From Stratiolaelaps scimitus (Eukaryota > Arthropoda > Arachnida > Mesostigmata > Laelapidae), in NCBI GenBank assembly GCA_019614645.1, contig JABWDB010000002.1:21007501-21071500 (forward strand): a stretch of 64,000 nt of DNA, in the 5' to 3' direction. Under the pieces are notes generated by a model. That model was not told the DNA's origin. It did no database searches and worked only from the letters and a program-made list of their open reading frames with translations. The translations under genes were made by a program, and so were the position numbers. Below are positions 1 to 10,938 of this stretch, one piece after another (within the stretch, counting starts at the first letter, position 1; each line of letters starts with the position of its first letter).

Positions 1-2728
1 GGGTTGGCCGACCGTGTTTCACGCGCCATTCGAACGGTCCCAATCAAATTCAGCATCTCCACGAGCCGAACCCACGCGTCCTCTCTCCGCTCTGAGCATT
101 CCTGCGAACTTCATTCATCGGGAATGACACCGCTGTTGAATGTGTGCAGGAATCCCTGGCGCGCTGGCGAGTACAACGATGTTTCGACCTCGCCACCCAC
201 GAGCCAGATGTTGAAAATGACAACCCTCCAGCGCTCCCCTCCGCGGAGTCATACACCGAGCCCCTCAACCGTCCCCCAACTGGAAACGCCGCCGCCTTGA
301 AACCGTCTCTCTCGTCTGTAACTATCCTGCTACACTCGTGCATGACGGAACAGTGTGTGTGTGTAGTGTAGCATATCCATGACAGATACTCCTGTACGGC
401 ATGCAAGGGATGATTCTCACAATCGGAACACTGAAGTGCATGAAAGTATATGCACAAGGAAAATGACATGATACGATATGGAATGTATAACTTCGTCAGA
501 AGCACACATACACACACACAAATATATAGATGTATATATAAATTAATAAATCTGCCCAGAAAGTTGTACATATAAACTTTAAGTATTCGACTGCACAATT
601 CATGGCTCATAGATATATCCGTCTGCTGATCGCCAATTGGATCGTCGTTCTTGGGCTGACTTCCAGCTGTTTCCCCACCACTGGCTTCAATGACTTATCG
701 GGGCAACCTTAGCTTGTTATTTAAACGCCTCATATCTGGAAACAATCCACATATAATAAAAGATGATAAAGAAATCCAAAAGTTCTCCAAAGCGTCTGGC
801 ATCATTTGATCCCAAACATATGTCCCCTCTGTCTCACAGAGCAAAACGCTCACCGCAAGACCATCCAGAGGACTCAAATACTACTAGCACTGTTAGTCAT
901 TAAGAACAATGCTAATAGAACGCCTTTCGTGTGTTTAATTCGAAATATCTAGGTCCGTGGCATCGCTGCTGCTTCATTGAAGTCCTCCCTCATCGCCTGC
1001 ACCGGAAAAGGGATGTGATTCTCTTCGCGTTCGTTGCGACTGTCGCCGGCGACTCTACACCCGGCGGACTCAACTAGAGTACGGGTTGCTGCTGATGCTG
1101 CTCGCGAGCTCTGATCGCTGCGGTGTTGATTCACGCAGCCAGAGTGCCTCGATAGTACAAGCGATCGGCACACTCCGCCAGTGGTGGTACTCTAGCGGTA
1201 CCCCCACATCCTATCTCGATACGATCGTTGTAGATCCGGGAGGAGAGAATAGAGGAAGCACGGTCGTCATTGTCGTCGAGTAACGGCCCGCTGCGCTGCT
1301 CGTGACGGGGAGCGAGCTAGGTTAGGTTGTTGGTCGAGCCGGTGCGGGAGCCTCCTCAAGCCGAAAGCCAGCCGAGAGATCCCTCCCCTGACTACCGGCC
1401 ACCCAAGGCCCTCACCCATCTTAGCCCCCTCTCCGCTCCAGGCGGTCTCGAAAGCTCGTAGCGGCTCGTCTCCGTCATCAACATCGTCGCCCAACTGTAC
1501 TTCATGGCTCATTCTCTCATTCGAAGTTCCAACAGTTGGCCAATCGATGTCGACTAAGTCGAGTTACTTCAGAGCTGAATCGGGAGAGTGCGGCGCGCGC
1601 GGATTGGAACCGTCCTGAGGTATCTCCGTTGAGCGGGCCAACTATCTTCGAGCTATAGTTGTTGTGGCGGTTCATCGACGGCTGGACAGAGAACTGTGGT
1701 CGGACACCGCACGCAAGAAAACCACACGTCCATAATGTTATAACCATCGCCGAGATGCGAGAAAGTCGGATGATTGAGACAGCTCAAATGGCCACTGCCG
1801 GGTAAAAGGCACGCATCTTGCGAGGGTCCACTCGCCACCGCGTGCACGAGGTACAACGACACGATCGGAGAGTCACAGGTCGCGACGACGACCGCAATAC
1901 ACATACCATTGGGATCTATCTGACATCGCCGATCGGGCACGAACTTCGACCCTCTGCCTTAGCAAGCTTAGGTCGAGTTCCCGTGCTCAGCTTCCGTGGT
2001 TGCGCCGAACGCAGCGCCTGCTCAAGATCGGTGTGTTCAGAGAAATTGGACAACGGCGAGCGGCCGCCACAGCGACAATGAAACGCAACGAGTGAGAACG
2101 ACGCAATTGGAGCGGGTCACGGAACGGAGCCGAGTTCATTTCGTGACATCCTCGAAACGATGCGTCCACTCGGAGGCCGCGCGGCCGCTGGTTCTGCTAC
2201 CTCATCCGCCTTCATATCAACTCTGTGGATAACTCTCTAACAGCATTGTAATTTGGTGAAGTTTACTTGACGACTGACATGGGCCTCCTCAAACGCCCTC
2301 ACTCGCCCCGAAGAACAGCGGCAGTTATTACCACCATTATTGCCACTACGATGACGACTGCGTTTCTACAAGAACAGCCAGCTGTTATGATGAGATACTA
2401 CTAGCCGTTGATATCGTTACCGATGAGCGAGCGATCCGCACAAGCCGCCAGTGAGTGAGTGACGCCATTCGGAGCCTCAACCCCGCGGAGCTGGATCAAT
2501 CGAGCCCTCGACCAGTCGAAGTTTTGGAATCGCTGAACACGGCCATACACTCAGCCGTGTTGGTGGAACGCCACTTGAGTCGAGGCCCGTCTGCTTACAT
2601 TTCCATACTAGAGACTACAGCTGCTGCCACTGCTACGGCTTCCACAGCGTTCCAAAGGAGGCTCCGTGTCAGCAACGTGGCCCGCACACGTTTTCAGGTG
2701 TTCACGTTTGCTATTGTCGGGTATCAAC
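1..2728. other. 5' flank of the INSM-like gene, no gene recognised
   Basis: No reading frame here shows a recognisable domain or a convincing exon structure. The stretch is rich in short open frames with arginine, serine and proline bias, which is common in GC-richer upstream DNA of arthropod genes. It probably holds promoter and 5' untranslated sequence of the zinc-finger gene starting at 2729, but no TATA box or initiator could be assigned. Around 648-680 there is a short stretch resembling the 3' part of repeat family C described elsewhere (GGGCTGACTTCCAGCTG), probably a decayed copy. Confidence 0.5.
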
Positions 2729-4205
2729 ATGCCAAAAGGCTTCCTTCTGCATCGGCCGTCAACTCTCACTATGGGCGCGCCAAACCCGAAGAAACGTCTC
2801 CTTCATTGCGCGTTGATAGAGTTCGCTGAGATGGTCTCCCATGAGATGCCATTACCGCCATCGCCTGTGTCTCCAGGCTCAGCGGTCGACAGTCCCATCA
2901 ACCTGACAACGACCGTTCCGCCGAGCCCTCCCGTACGACTGATGCCTGAAGCTCCCCTGACGCCTGATTACTTCCAGGACATGCCTGCACTACCGATGAA
3001 GTTCACAGCGACGTGTGTGTCACCCCCAGTAGCCACGGCCACGAGCGTCTTGAATTCTAGCCCTGTGCAGCAGATGTCAATTGTTACCACAAATGGCCAA
3101 CTCGCTCCGTTGGCCGTTCCTGCCAGCCACGATGACGCACCCTCGCACATTTCACCACCCGGCAGCAAACGGCTGTGCACATCGAAGTTCACTTGCAAGT
3201 TGTGCAGACTCAACTTCAGTGATCCCCTGTCGCTCGCGAGGCATGTATGTGCCGCTATTCGGCCAGTCGAGTACAGATGTCCCGAATGCGACAAGGTTAG
3301 TGTGAGATCCTATGACAAACAACCGCGATGATAATAATCAACTCTCACCTACACTCCCATGCGTGACATGGAACAGTGTACAATTCTGATAGGACAGGGA
3401 GTAATGTAGAAGATAGTGTTGTTTCTTGTTGCAAGTTGTTATGAAGTATAGCATTACGCTGTCATTTGTAAATGTACAAATCGAGTTCATTTTTGACTAG
3501 GGGTTGAAATATCGGCCGGTGATCTTGCGCGTACACAACATGTTCATCAATACGTGTAGAACGCAAGGACACGTCGTATCAATTTCCGAACTCTCTTTCG
3601 AAACTGGTATCGCGATGAGTTCAATTGCGAGTTGACAAGATGACTATGTCAATGTTCTTAACACTATATATATGTATATATATCTTAAGCTTAGACGTTC
3701 TTCTATTTATTTGATGCAGGTATTCAACAATCCTGCCAACTTGGCCTCACACCGACGGTGGCATAAGCCATCGGCTTCACAGCAGCTGCAGTGTCCGCAC
3801 TGCGCTCAGTTATTTCGACGAAACTCGCTTCTGAAGAAGCACATCGAAGCAGAGCACCCCACGCACCGCCAAGGCCAACAACACACGCACCTTCACGTGG
3901 ACCAGCAGCAGCAGCAGCAACAACAACAACAACAACAACACGAATTGAGTCCCCTTCAACCGGCAGCTACCGAGGATTCAAGGGAGATGAATGACGATGA
4001 GCAGTCTCACCTTCAGTGCCGCCAACGATCGACAGTACACGGTCTACTTTCCCTCAGTAGGCCGTCGCTTGAGCAAAATCCCCTGCTCGTTGGAGACCAA
4101 AGGACTCAGCTGAGCTCGCTGCATACCCATGCCAACTTTGTTATTCATGGACTGATGCACCATCCTGAATCACCCTTCATGCCACCTTTGCCAGGAATAC
4201 ACTGA
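2729..4205 (+). CDS. nerfin-1: INSM/nerfin-1-type zinc-finger transcriptional repressor
   Basis: Two coding exons, 2729-3295 and 3720-4205, joined in phase 0 across a GT-AG intron, give 350 residues. The start at 2729 is chosen because the protein then begins MPKGFLL, the SNAG repressor motif that opens INSM proteins. Zinc finger 1 is C2HC (C156, C159, H172, C174). Finger 2 is split by the intron (C184, C187, H200, H204) and carries the family hallmark [12 protein letters not shown]. Finger 3 is C214, C217, H230, H235. A PINLT stretch at 56-60 resembles a CtBP-binding motif. Residues 251-262 are twelve glutamines. Known family role: INSM1, nerfin-1 and EGL-46 are nuclear repressors controlling neuronal and neuroendocrine differentiation; that role here is inferred. 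The three-finger layout is closer to insect nerfin-1 than to vertebrate INSM1, which has five fingers. An untranslated upstream exon is possible. No AATAAA signal was identified close behind the stop. Confidence 0.9.
3903..3938 (+). repeat. CAG/CAA repeat encoding polyglutamine
   Basis: Five CAG codons followed by seven CAA codons encode twelve glutamines between the third zinc finger and the C-terminal tail of the INSM-like protein. The mixed codons suggest it is less prone to slippage than a pure CAG tract. Confidence 0.9.
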
Positions 4206-4490
4206 CACATATCAACAGCAGCCCACTAACTAGTATGGCGATTGTTTGATCGGGCAAACAGACGCAGTGTGCAACGCCATCTCTCACGTATTGCTCAGAG
4301 CATCTGTTTGTAGCTTAGACGACAGCAGGTAGACGAGAACTGTCAAGTCCAAGAGCAGGACTGACCCTGCGGGCCGCGCAGCGGACTATTTTGTTCAACG
4401 TAAATGGCTATCAGTGGAGCTGAAGATGTACGCTCCTTCCACAATTCGGAGATAGAACAGAAACTGTTGACAAGCAACATCTATGAGATA

Positions 4491-4492
<2 letters not shown>

Positions 4493-4542
<50 letters not shown>
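4493..4542. repeat. (TA)n microsatellite
   Basis: About 25 uninterrupted AT dinucleotides downstream of the INSM-like gene. It is one of the longest of many such tracts in the window. Confidence 0.95.
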
Positions 4543-4544
<2 letters not shown>

Positions 4545-5532
4545 CATATTTTTCCCCCTTTTACGAGACGAACGACGCTGTCGCGCAGACTAAAGAAGAT
4601 TAATACGAGACATCTGTCTCTTTCCTCCATAATGTTCAACGAGAACAACAAGCAAGTTTAGTGGTCGTTCCACGATATGTGTGAGAAAAGTTCATCTTTA
4701 CGAGGGCAATACCATAACCGCTATGTGTTATGGCCTAGTCATAAGCCTACGTGATGTATACGTTTGTAAGCGAGCATCTACGACATGTTGTCATGGCACG
4801 GTCTTTCATATATATATTTATATTTATATATATATAATATTTGCTGATAGAAGGTTACCAAAGAATAATTAGATACAGTTGCGTAATCGTTTTTCTCTCG
4901 AAATTATTCGATTGTCCCTAGCCACAGCGAGTCATCATAGCTAAGTCATTGATTATTTGATAGGTGATAGAGTGAATGGTTGATTGGCATACGCGCCGAA
5001 GAGCAGATATATGAGCAGTATCTTCATTTGATCATGATACCGGCCAAGCAGCGTATTCGATCTAGTCAATGTGATATGCATCTACTCAAATGTTTCTTGA
5101 GGTAGCCGGCTCGAGGGGCGACAACTGGTGACGAACCTGTCGAAAGTTGAAGGAACGAATTCAACAACTGCGAAATGTTGAAGAACAATCTACAGACGAA
5201 TTTTAAAAGGTAGGCAAAATAACCACAGGTAGTTCAAGCAACCAGATAAGCTTTGATTGACGTCAAGCAAAGGCTTATGAATATGGTGTAGCTATATTAG
5301 ATAACAAAGCTCAAGCATATGCCCATACCTTGTACTTACATCCGAGAAGGTGAATGATTGAGACGAATAACATGTAAAAACAATACTCATTTGGTGAACA
5401 CCGAAACGAGTATGTAACTCGGCCCTTGAATTATTGTTCCGTCCATAGTGGTCAATGGAAAAACGAAGCTTCTCCAAAACACAACGTTTATCCGCAACAA
5501 TACGACAGTCTCTGTATTGAACAAGTTTATTT

Positions 5533-5700
5533 GGATTTTGTTTTTTGTTTGACTTTTTCGGGCTGACTCTCAGCCAACATTTGACGTCTACGAAATTGCT
5601 TTTTGGGTTGCTTCGTAAGGCGGACCCCCTAAACGTAAATGTGCTACGGCGGAGATCGAACCCGCGTGTCTCGCGTACTGAACTACTGCCCGTAGCCCAA
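5533..5700 (-). mobile_element. tRNA-headed SINE-like element, family B, near full length
   Basis: Read on the minus strand, the element starts with a tRNA-like head at about 5700-5640 containing a good box B (GGTTCGATCTCC). An unrelated body follows, then a 3' end with the hairpin GGCTGA-GAG-TCAGCC and an A-rich tail. The same 3' end recurs at 32858-32952 and 37474-37542. A tRNA-derived head, a body and an A-rich tail are the classical SINE layout. No clear target-site duplication was seen at this copy. Confidence 0.7.
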
Positions 5701-6123
5701 CGGATCGATTAAGGCCATGAGCTTCAAGAAGGTGAATATGTGGACCATCTAGGCTTAGAACGGCCGTATTATTTTGATTGCAATAATAATAATAATATTA
5801 TTATTGTTGTTGATAAGGTCTGAAGATGATGCATGCGCACCTCATCTCTGAAAGTACACAAACATATCGAATATTTTGATCTGTGGAACGTATTAACTAT
5901 TTGAATTTGTATGATGATGTAAATATTGGATAGGTTAAACGAATGGAAAATGGCGAGAACTAGTGGCCCATGAATATTTGGCAGCTGCAGAAGTGTAATG
6001 TACAAACAGCATAGTCAGAGTCATTATTACCTATTTGTCAATTTGGCGTACTTTGATGAGCCGTCGACACGTCCTCTATATTACAGTGTGTGTGTGTGTG
6101 CGTATTTATTTAAGTGCTCCTAT

Positions 6124-6156
6124 GTAACGGGCAAATATCGATATTTTGCCCGTTAC
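6124..6156. repeat. Near-perfect inverted repeat (hairpin)
   Basis: The left arm GTAACGGGCAAATATCG is followed at once by its reverse complement with one extra T, giving a stem of about 16-17 bp with almost no loop. It lies in intergenic DNA with no coding frame around it. Its function is unknown. Confidence 0.8.
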
Positions 6157-6287
6157 AGTAAACAGCGAGTTACAATAAACACTTCTAGCATCCACAGTAA
6201 GCAAAATGAGGCAGGCTGCCGTTTCATCAAAATACGCTAGATTATGAAATGATTAGTTGTAGTTGTACTATATTAACCAGGATGGAG

Positions 6288-6291
<4 letters not shown>

Positions 6292-6328
<37 letters not shown>
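6292..6328. repeat. (TA)n microsatellite
   Basis: About 18 AT dinucleotides in intergenic DNA. Confidence 0.95.
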
Positions 6329-6331
<3 letters not shown>

Positions 6332-8663
6332 AAATAAAAACGAAGAAGCCTTTTGTTCGATCCCATTTGAACTAAAATGTACTTCATCTATAGACTGATC
6401 TGTGAGGTACAGGCCACAATGTCATGAGCTGGGACTTTGACCAATCTCAGAGTATACAGCAATATAATATAAGATTAAGGTTATACACATTGCTAAATAA
6501 TGGGGTTACAGTTAAAACAACAGAATTAGAGAGGCAAGGATTATTTTCTGGACAGCTGGTAAATTATTTCAAAAATAAGAACGAAACAAACGTAGAATGG
6601 TTGTCGCTGGCTGACAAGGCGGTCGTCTGACGCCTAACTACTGATCAAGCTTAAGGGGCAACTTCTCTTGCAAGATCTGGCCGGTGCCATCGAGACAAAG
6701 CTGTGAAAAATTCTATGCCAAACCATTTGAATAAATACATTGTGCTATGTACTAAAACCCTCGCTTTTTAAGCCAAGAGACCACTGTTGCCATTGTATAT
6801 AGCCTTGAGGGCCAATATCCGCTTTTAAATATAGAAAACCCCCAACGACAAACGATGCAGAGAATCCCGTGCGCTATCCATTTCATAACACACGCATTTT
6901 GTTTATCGGAAATAGCTGCAGGGTCCTCACGCGTGACTGGAATCAGGATGCTTGGTTTCAAATTTTAGTACAATATGAATACAATGATGATGATACAACA
7001 TACTAATAATATGGATTCTAACCACAAGTGGATCAACGGAGATCACAACAATCAATTATGTTTCGAAACCGCAAGATAATAATAATAATAATAATAAACA
7101 TGGTCTCAATTAACCAATCAATTAGTAGTGGCGCATATCGACGAATATCAACGGATGAGGTTTGTTTCGTTATGATCTATGCGAGTCACGAAGACACTAA
7201 TTAATAGTGACGACTGTAATAATCATTTGGTTGTAGCATATTTTGGTATTTAGTTTCTAAAATCTAGGATACACACTGTGTAATACGCACGTTTGTGACG
7301 AGCAGGAAATATATGAAATTAAAGAAAATTACCTAATTGAATGCTACGATAGATTGAAAGTGTACCACCAAACAAATGGAGACACCCGAACAGTCAGTTG
7401 TCCGGTGTTGATTGTGAATGCAACAATTGTCTATGAGCGGTTAACAGATGTCCACACGATGCATTCTAACCGTCATCAAAATGTCGATCACTTTCAAATT
7501 GATAGCGCACTGATATATGTTTATTATTCATTTATACAAGCAACGATATTCACCCCCGCTCGGCCGAGTTCTTCGCCTATTGAATTGCGGCAATTAACAG
7601 CCGTCATCCAGCCAGCCAGCCAGGCTAGCGGATATCCATTAAAAGCAAACGTGCTTGTCGTACCGAAGAAGGGACGCGGACAGGTTACTTCAGCGGGAGA
7701 ACACGGAACAAGATGATCTCAATCGATCAGAAGAGGGTCCGCTGGCTGAATTTGGCCAACGTTACTTAGGGTGGACATCTAGCTGACCAATGACTAGCAT
7801 TGGACATGTCATTGGGCGGCGGGGGGCGCCTTAGTTGCTTCACCAAACGACACGACCCGCTTTTCTCTCGAAGCCGCTAACGGAGCGGTAATTGTCCACA
7901 GTCAGAACGTGATGACAGGATGCCAATACAACGCACTATAATGGGGTGGTCAACGATCATCGATCACATCTAGAACACCGCCCCTGCTCGGTCTTGGCAA
8001 ATATGAGCGTGGTGTGTGCCTTCGTGCTACACCTGGACAAAGACACGAACCATGAGAACTCAATGTGTATCAAATTTTTGAGACGTAGATCCACGCGCGA
8101 TAATGGATAGACGTGCACTAGGGGTCAGCAAATAGAACCGAATGGCTAATGCTCTGCGCAACGCGCACAAACTATGACAGACTATTGAATAACGCATAAT
8201 AGACAGACTAGCACGGGTTCAAATTGTATTTGTAGTCCGCAGAATATATTCTGAGTCTAGCGATTAAAGCATTTATGCTTCTAATTGACATTGTAAAAAG
8301 ATGAAATGTGGCTTCGACTATTCGTCCTCGCAATATTGAAGACCTCACTGGTGAAAAAGTCTGCCTCGAGTATAACAAGTTCCGACAGTGCTACTGTCAA
8401 AGTGAGTCGAAACTGGGTCAACGAATCACCGCGAGCGTAGCTGGGGCATCCTGGAAAAGATATGTCCACACGGACGGACCGGCCGTAGCAATGACCAATT
8501 TTCTAGGTAACCAGATGAAACTGAGAGCGATATCCTGTAGAAAAAGCATAGGCTTGACAGCGCAGTAATATCTGTACTGTGGTAGAACAGGTTATGCTTT
8601 GGAAGTAGCTGGACACCTTATTAGCCGTGGTAGATCGCCTGTAGGTAGATAGGTATATTCTAC

Positions 8664-8820
8664 AGGTAAAGGTGAAGTTTTATTGGTTTATGAAAGGAAC
8701 TGCAACTTTACAACAATGCTTAGGTTCTCTCATATGTCACGCAGCGGTACTCGAACCTGCGGCTTCTGGCTTTTAACAGTGAGAGACTTAGCCGTCCAAG
8801 GCACCGCGCTGCACAGGAAT
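8664..8820 (-). mobile_element. tRNA-headed SINE-like element, family A, near full length
   Basis: On the minus strand a tRNA-like head of about 80 bases (8820-8738) contains a box B-like GGTTCGAGTACC within a T-arm-like pairing (GCAGG...). A short body with GTTGCAGTTCC follows, and the 3' end reads CACCTTTACC. The same order recurs at 21366-21490, and in partial form at 25533-25660, 32538-32662 and 36746-36800. The tRNA-like part could in principle promote polymerase III transcription. Confidence 0.7.
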
Positions 8821-10686
8821 CGATATGTGTTTCGCACAGTGCTTATTATGCGAGCTCGTGACCAGCATTGAGGTAAAGTAAAAGCAGTGTTTTTACGATG
8901 CAGCAGCAATCACAGGGTGAAGTGTTTCAAATTATACCAGATATGACAATGCAGCTCTGTGATACAGCTAAAACGTTCGTTACTGGGGGCTATCTAAGAC
9001 CTGTCTGCCGGTGATTAAAGCGCGAGGCGCCATATGTGCCTATTTACGAAACTAGACTAACGTATATCTGTCAAGACGTGCAAGCTTACTTAGCATCTGT
9101 ATGAAACAAAACGCAGCACAGGTAATGAGCTCGTGTCGGATGCCCACATATGAGCTATGATTATTGTGATATCGCTGGTTGAGTTTGAAGTATGTGCATG
9201 TCAGACGGGCCATTACACCTCTACCTATCGTGATAGCGGCCATGGCCAATCTGCTGCCAAGTGATGAAGGTGTCATTTGGTTCATCGTTCACCTCAGCAA
9301 CAGTACCAGTTCACTCGAAATCGGTTTCTGACCCTCCCAGCCGATTTAAATGGCTCCGATAGTTCTGCACCTCAAAGGACTTCGCCATCAATCGGCGCTG
9401 CCTACGAGTCGGCCATAGCCATGACCGTGGCGGCTGGTGGTGCCTATATTAGATAAGGGTCTCTGTTTTCCATTACTGTTCGGAATCATTTAGATAGAAT
9501 AGCAACGAGAAGTACACCACCACTACGATACGACAACTTCGATAAGCTCTTCGTTCTCGGTCTAAACTCAGCGGGGAACTCGAGGCACTCGGAACGACAC
9601 CCAGCAACCAGCATCCCGACCTCCGCTCGCAGATAACGAGGCCCGACTGAGCCAACTGTCCGTCGAATTGTGTTGCCATCACTAATGCCTACTTCAATTG
9701 AATTTGTCCAGCCGCAACAGCAGCAGTAATGAATAATGTATGATCATGATTAGCTATACTATTATTATTATTCGGTACGACCCCTAACTTTAGATTGCGC
9801 CAGGTTAGAAGCAGAGCGAGAGAGACGCGAATAGAAGCGGCGGCGGCGGCGGCAGCGCCAGCGGACGCACACGTCTTGCTTGGACAACATGACAATTGGT
9901 TTGGCGTCTTCTGCGGCTGGGCCTTCCCCTTCCCAATCCCTATGGGTCCCTAGACAATCAGTCAAATCTACAGAATAGAGCAAGCGTTTCGACTAAGATA
10001 GCTGATAGATGTTTGGCAAGCAACCGCTGTAAGTGACTGACAGGCCTGCCAGGACACCGGACAACAGCTCACCGAGCGTGGCCTCGGACACTGCATTTGT
10101 GGGAATGCTGTTGTAATTAAGCGTCGCGTCGGCTGCCGTCCAATCAGATGCCCCATAGAGGCTATAGACACTCCCTAAATTGTTTCGCAAATCGCAGTCG
10201 CTGCTTCCTTCGAAAATGATTGTTGATGAACGCCGCTAAATATCGCTGGTTAATGAGTGAGTGAATGTGCAATCTTGTAAGCTACAATATGACTGCGACT
10301 GTTGACTGTCGAAGATCGCACATATGGCCGCACTGATTGCTATTGAGACGAACATTGCTGACCGGGCATTGATTTGAATTCGTTATTTAGTAATGAACAA
10401 ACGAATATCTGTGTCACGTGGAGTCGTCACGAGCTGTCGAATCGCGATCGGCGTTTTCCGCCTCGTAACTGCTCTAGATACATTTCTAGGTCAGGGCGTA
10501 GTTTATTTATTCTTTATTTTTATGCTTGTATCCTCTGTTAATAGATGGTGTTATGATCGTACTACTTTTTTTTTAGTCTCCAACGGTGGTCCATAATAAG
10601 ACGCTGCCACCTCTTATATCATATCACTGCGAGATGCTAGCCAGTCATTTGAATTAGCCGTTCCCGCATTTCATTACTGATATTCA

Positions 10687-10692
10687 TTTATT
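10687..10692 (-). terminator. Candidate poly(A) signal of Nup160
   Basis: AATAAA on the minus strand about 250 bases beyond the Nup160 stop codon at 10939. Its assignment rests on position only. Confidence 0.35.
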
Positions 10693-10938
10693 CCTTATTC
10701 CAAAACACATACATACATTTCCTTTTATAAAATAACATACATTTTAGTTACATTCGTAGCTTCTCTCGGTTCGCAATAGTCGAGTGTACGCTCCACTGAT
10801 AATTCCTCACTGGAGCTATCCCTGTTGTCGTTGTTGTTGTTACTATTTGTTCAGGACACTCTCACGATGTGTGGGGGTGATTCTTCGCCACATGAACATT
10901 ACACTTTTGTTCACATTGATCATTGAGTCTAGAAGTTG

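Larger units (their letters stand above)
4206..10938. other. Intergenic region between INSM-like gene and Nup160
   Basis: About 6.7 kb between two convergent genes. I see no coding exon with a recognisable domain. It contains (TA)n tracts near 4493 and 6292, AAT-type trinucleotide runs near 5783-5810 and 7077-7096, a CCAG tetranucleotide run near 7610, SINE-like elements at 5533-5700 and 8664-8820, and a hairpin-forming inverted repeat at 6124-6156. The open frames here (for example 6424-6630 and 7354-7716) have no visible family and no splice context. Confidence 0.6.

Noticed and set aside
50..610. Minus-strand open frame of 186 residues
   Set aside because: Composition bias from CA-rich repeats and no recognisable domain or splice sites.
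4206..10938. CRISPR array or other prokaryotic feature
   Set aside because: Repeats are microsatellites and dispersed retroposons. Introns and gene content show the DNA is eukaryotic.
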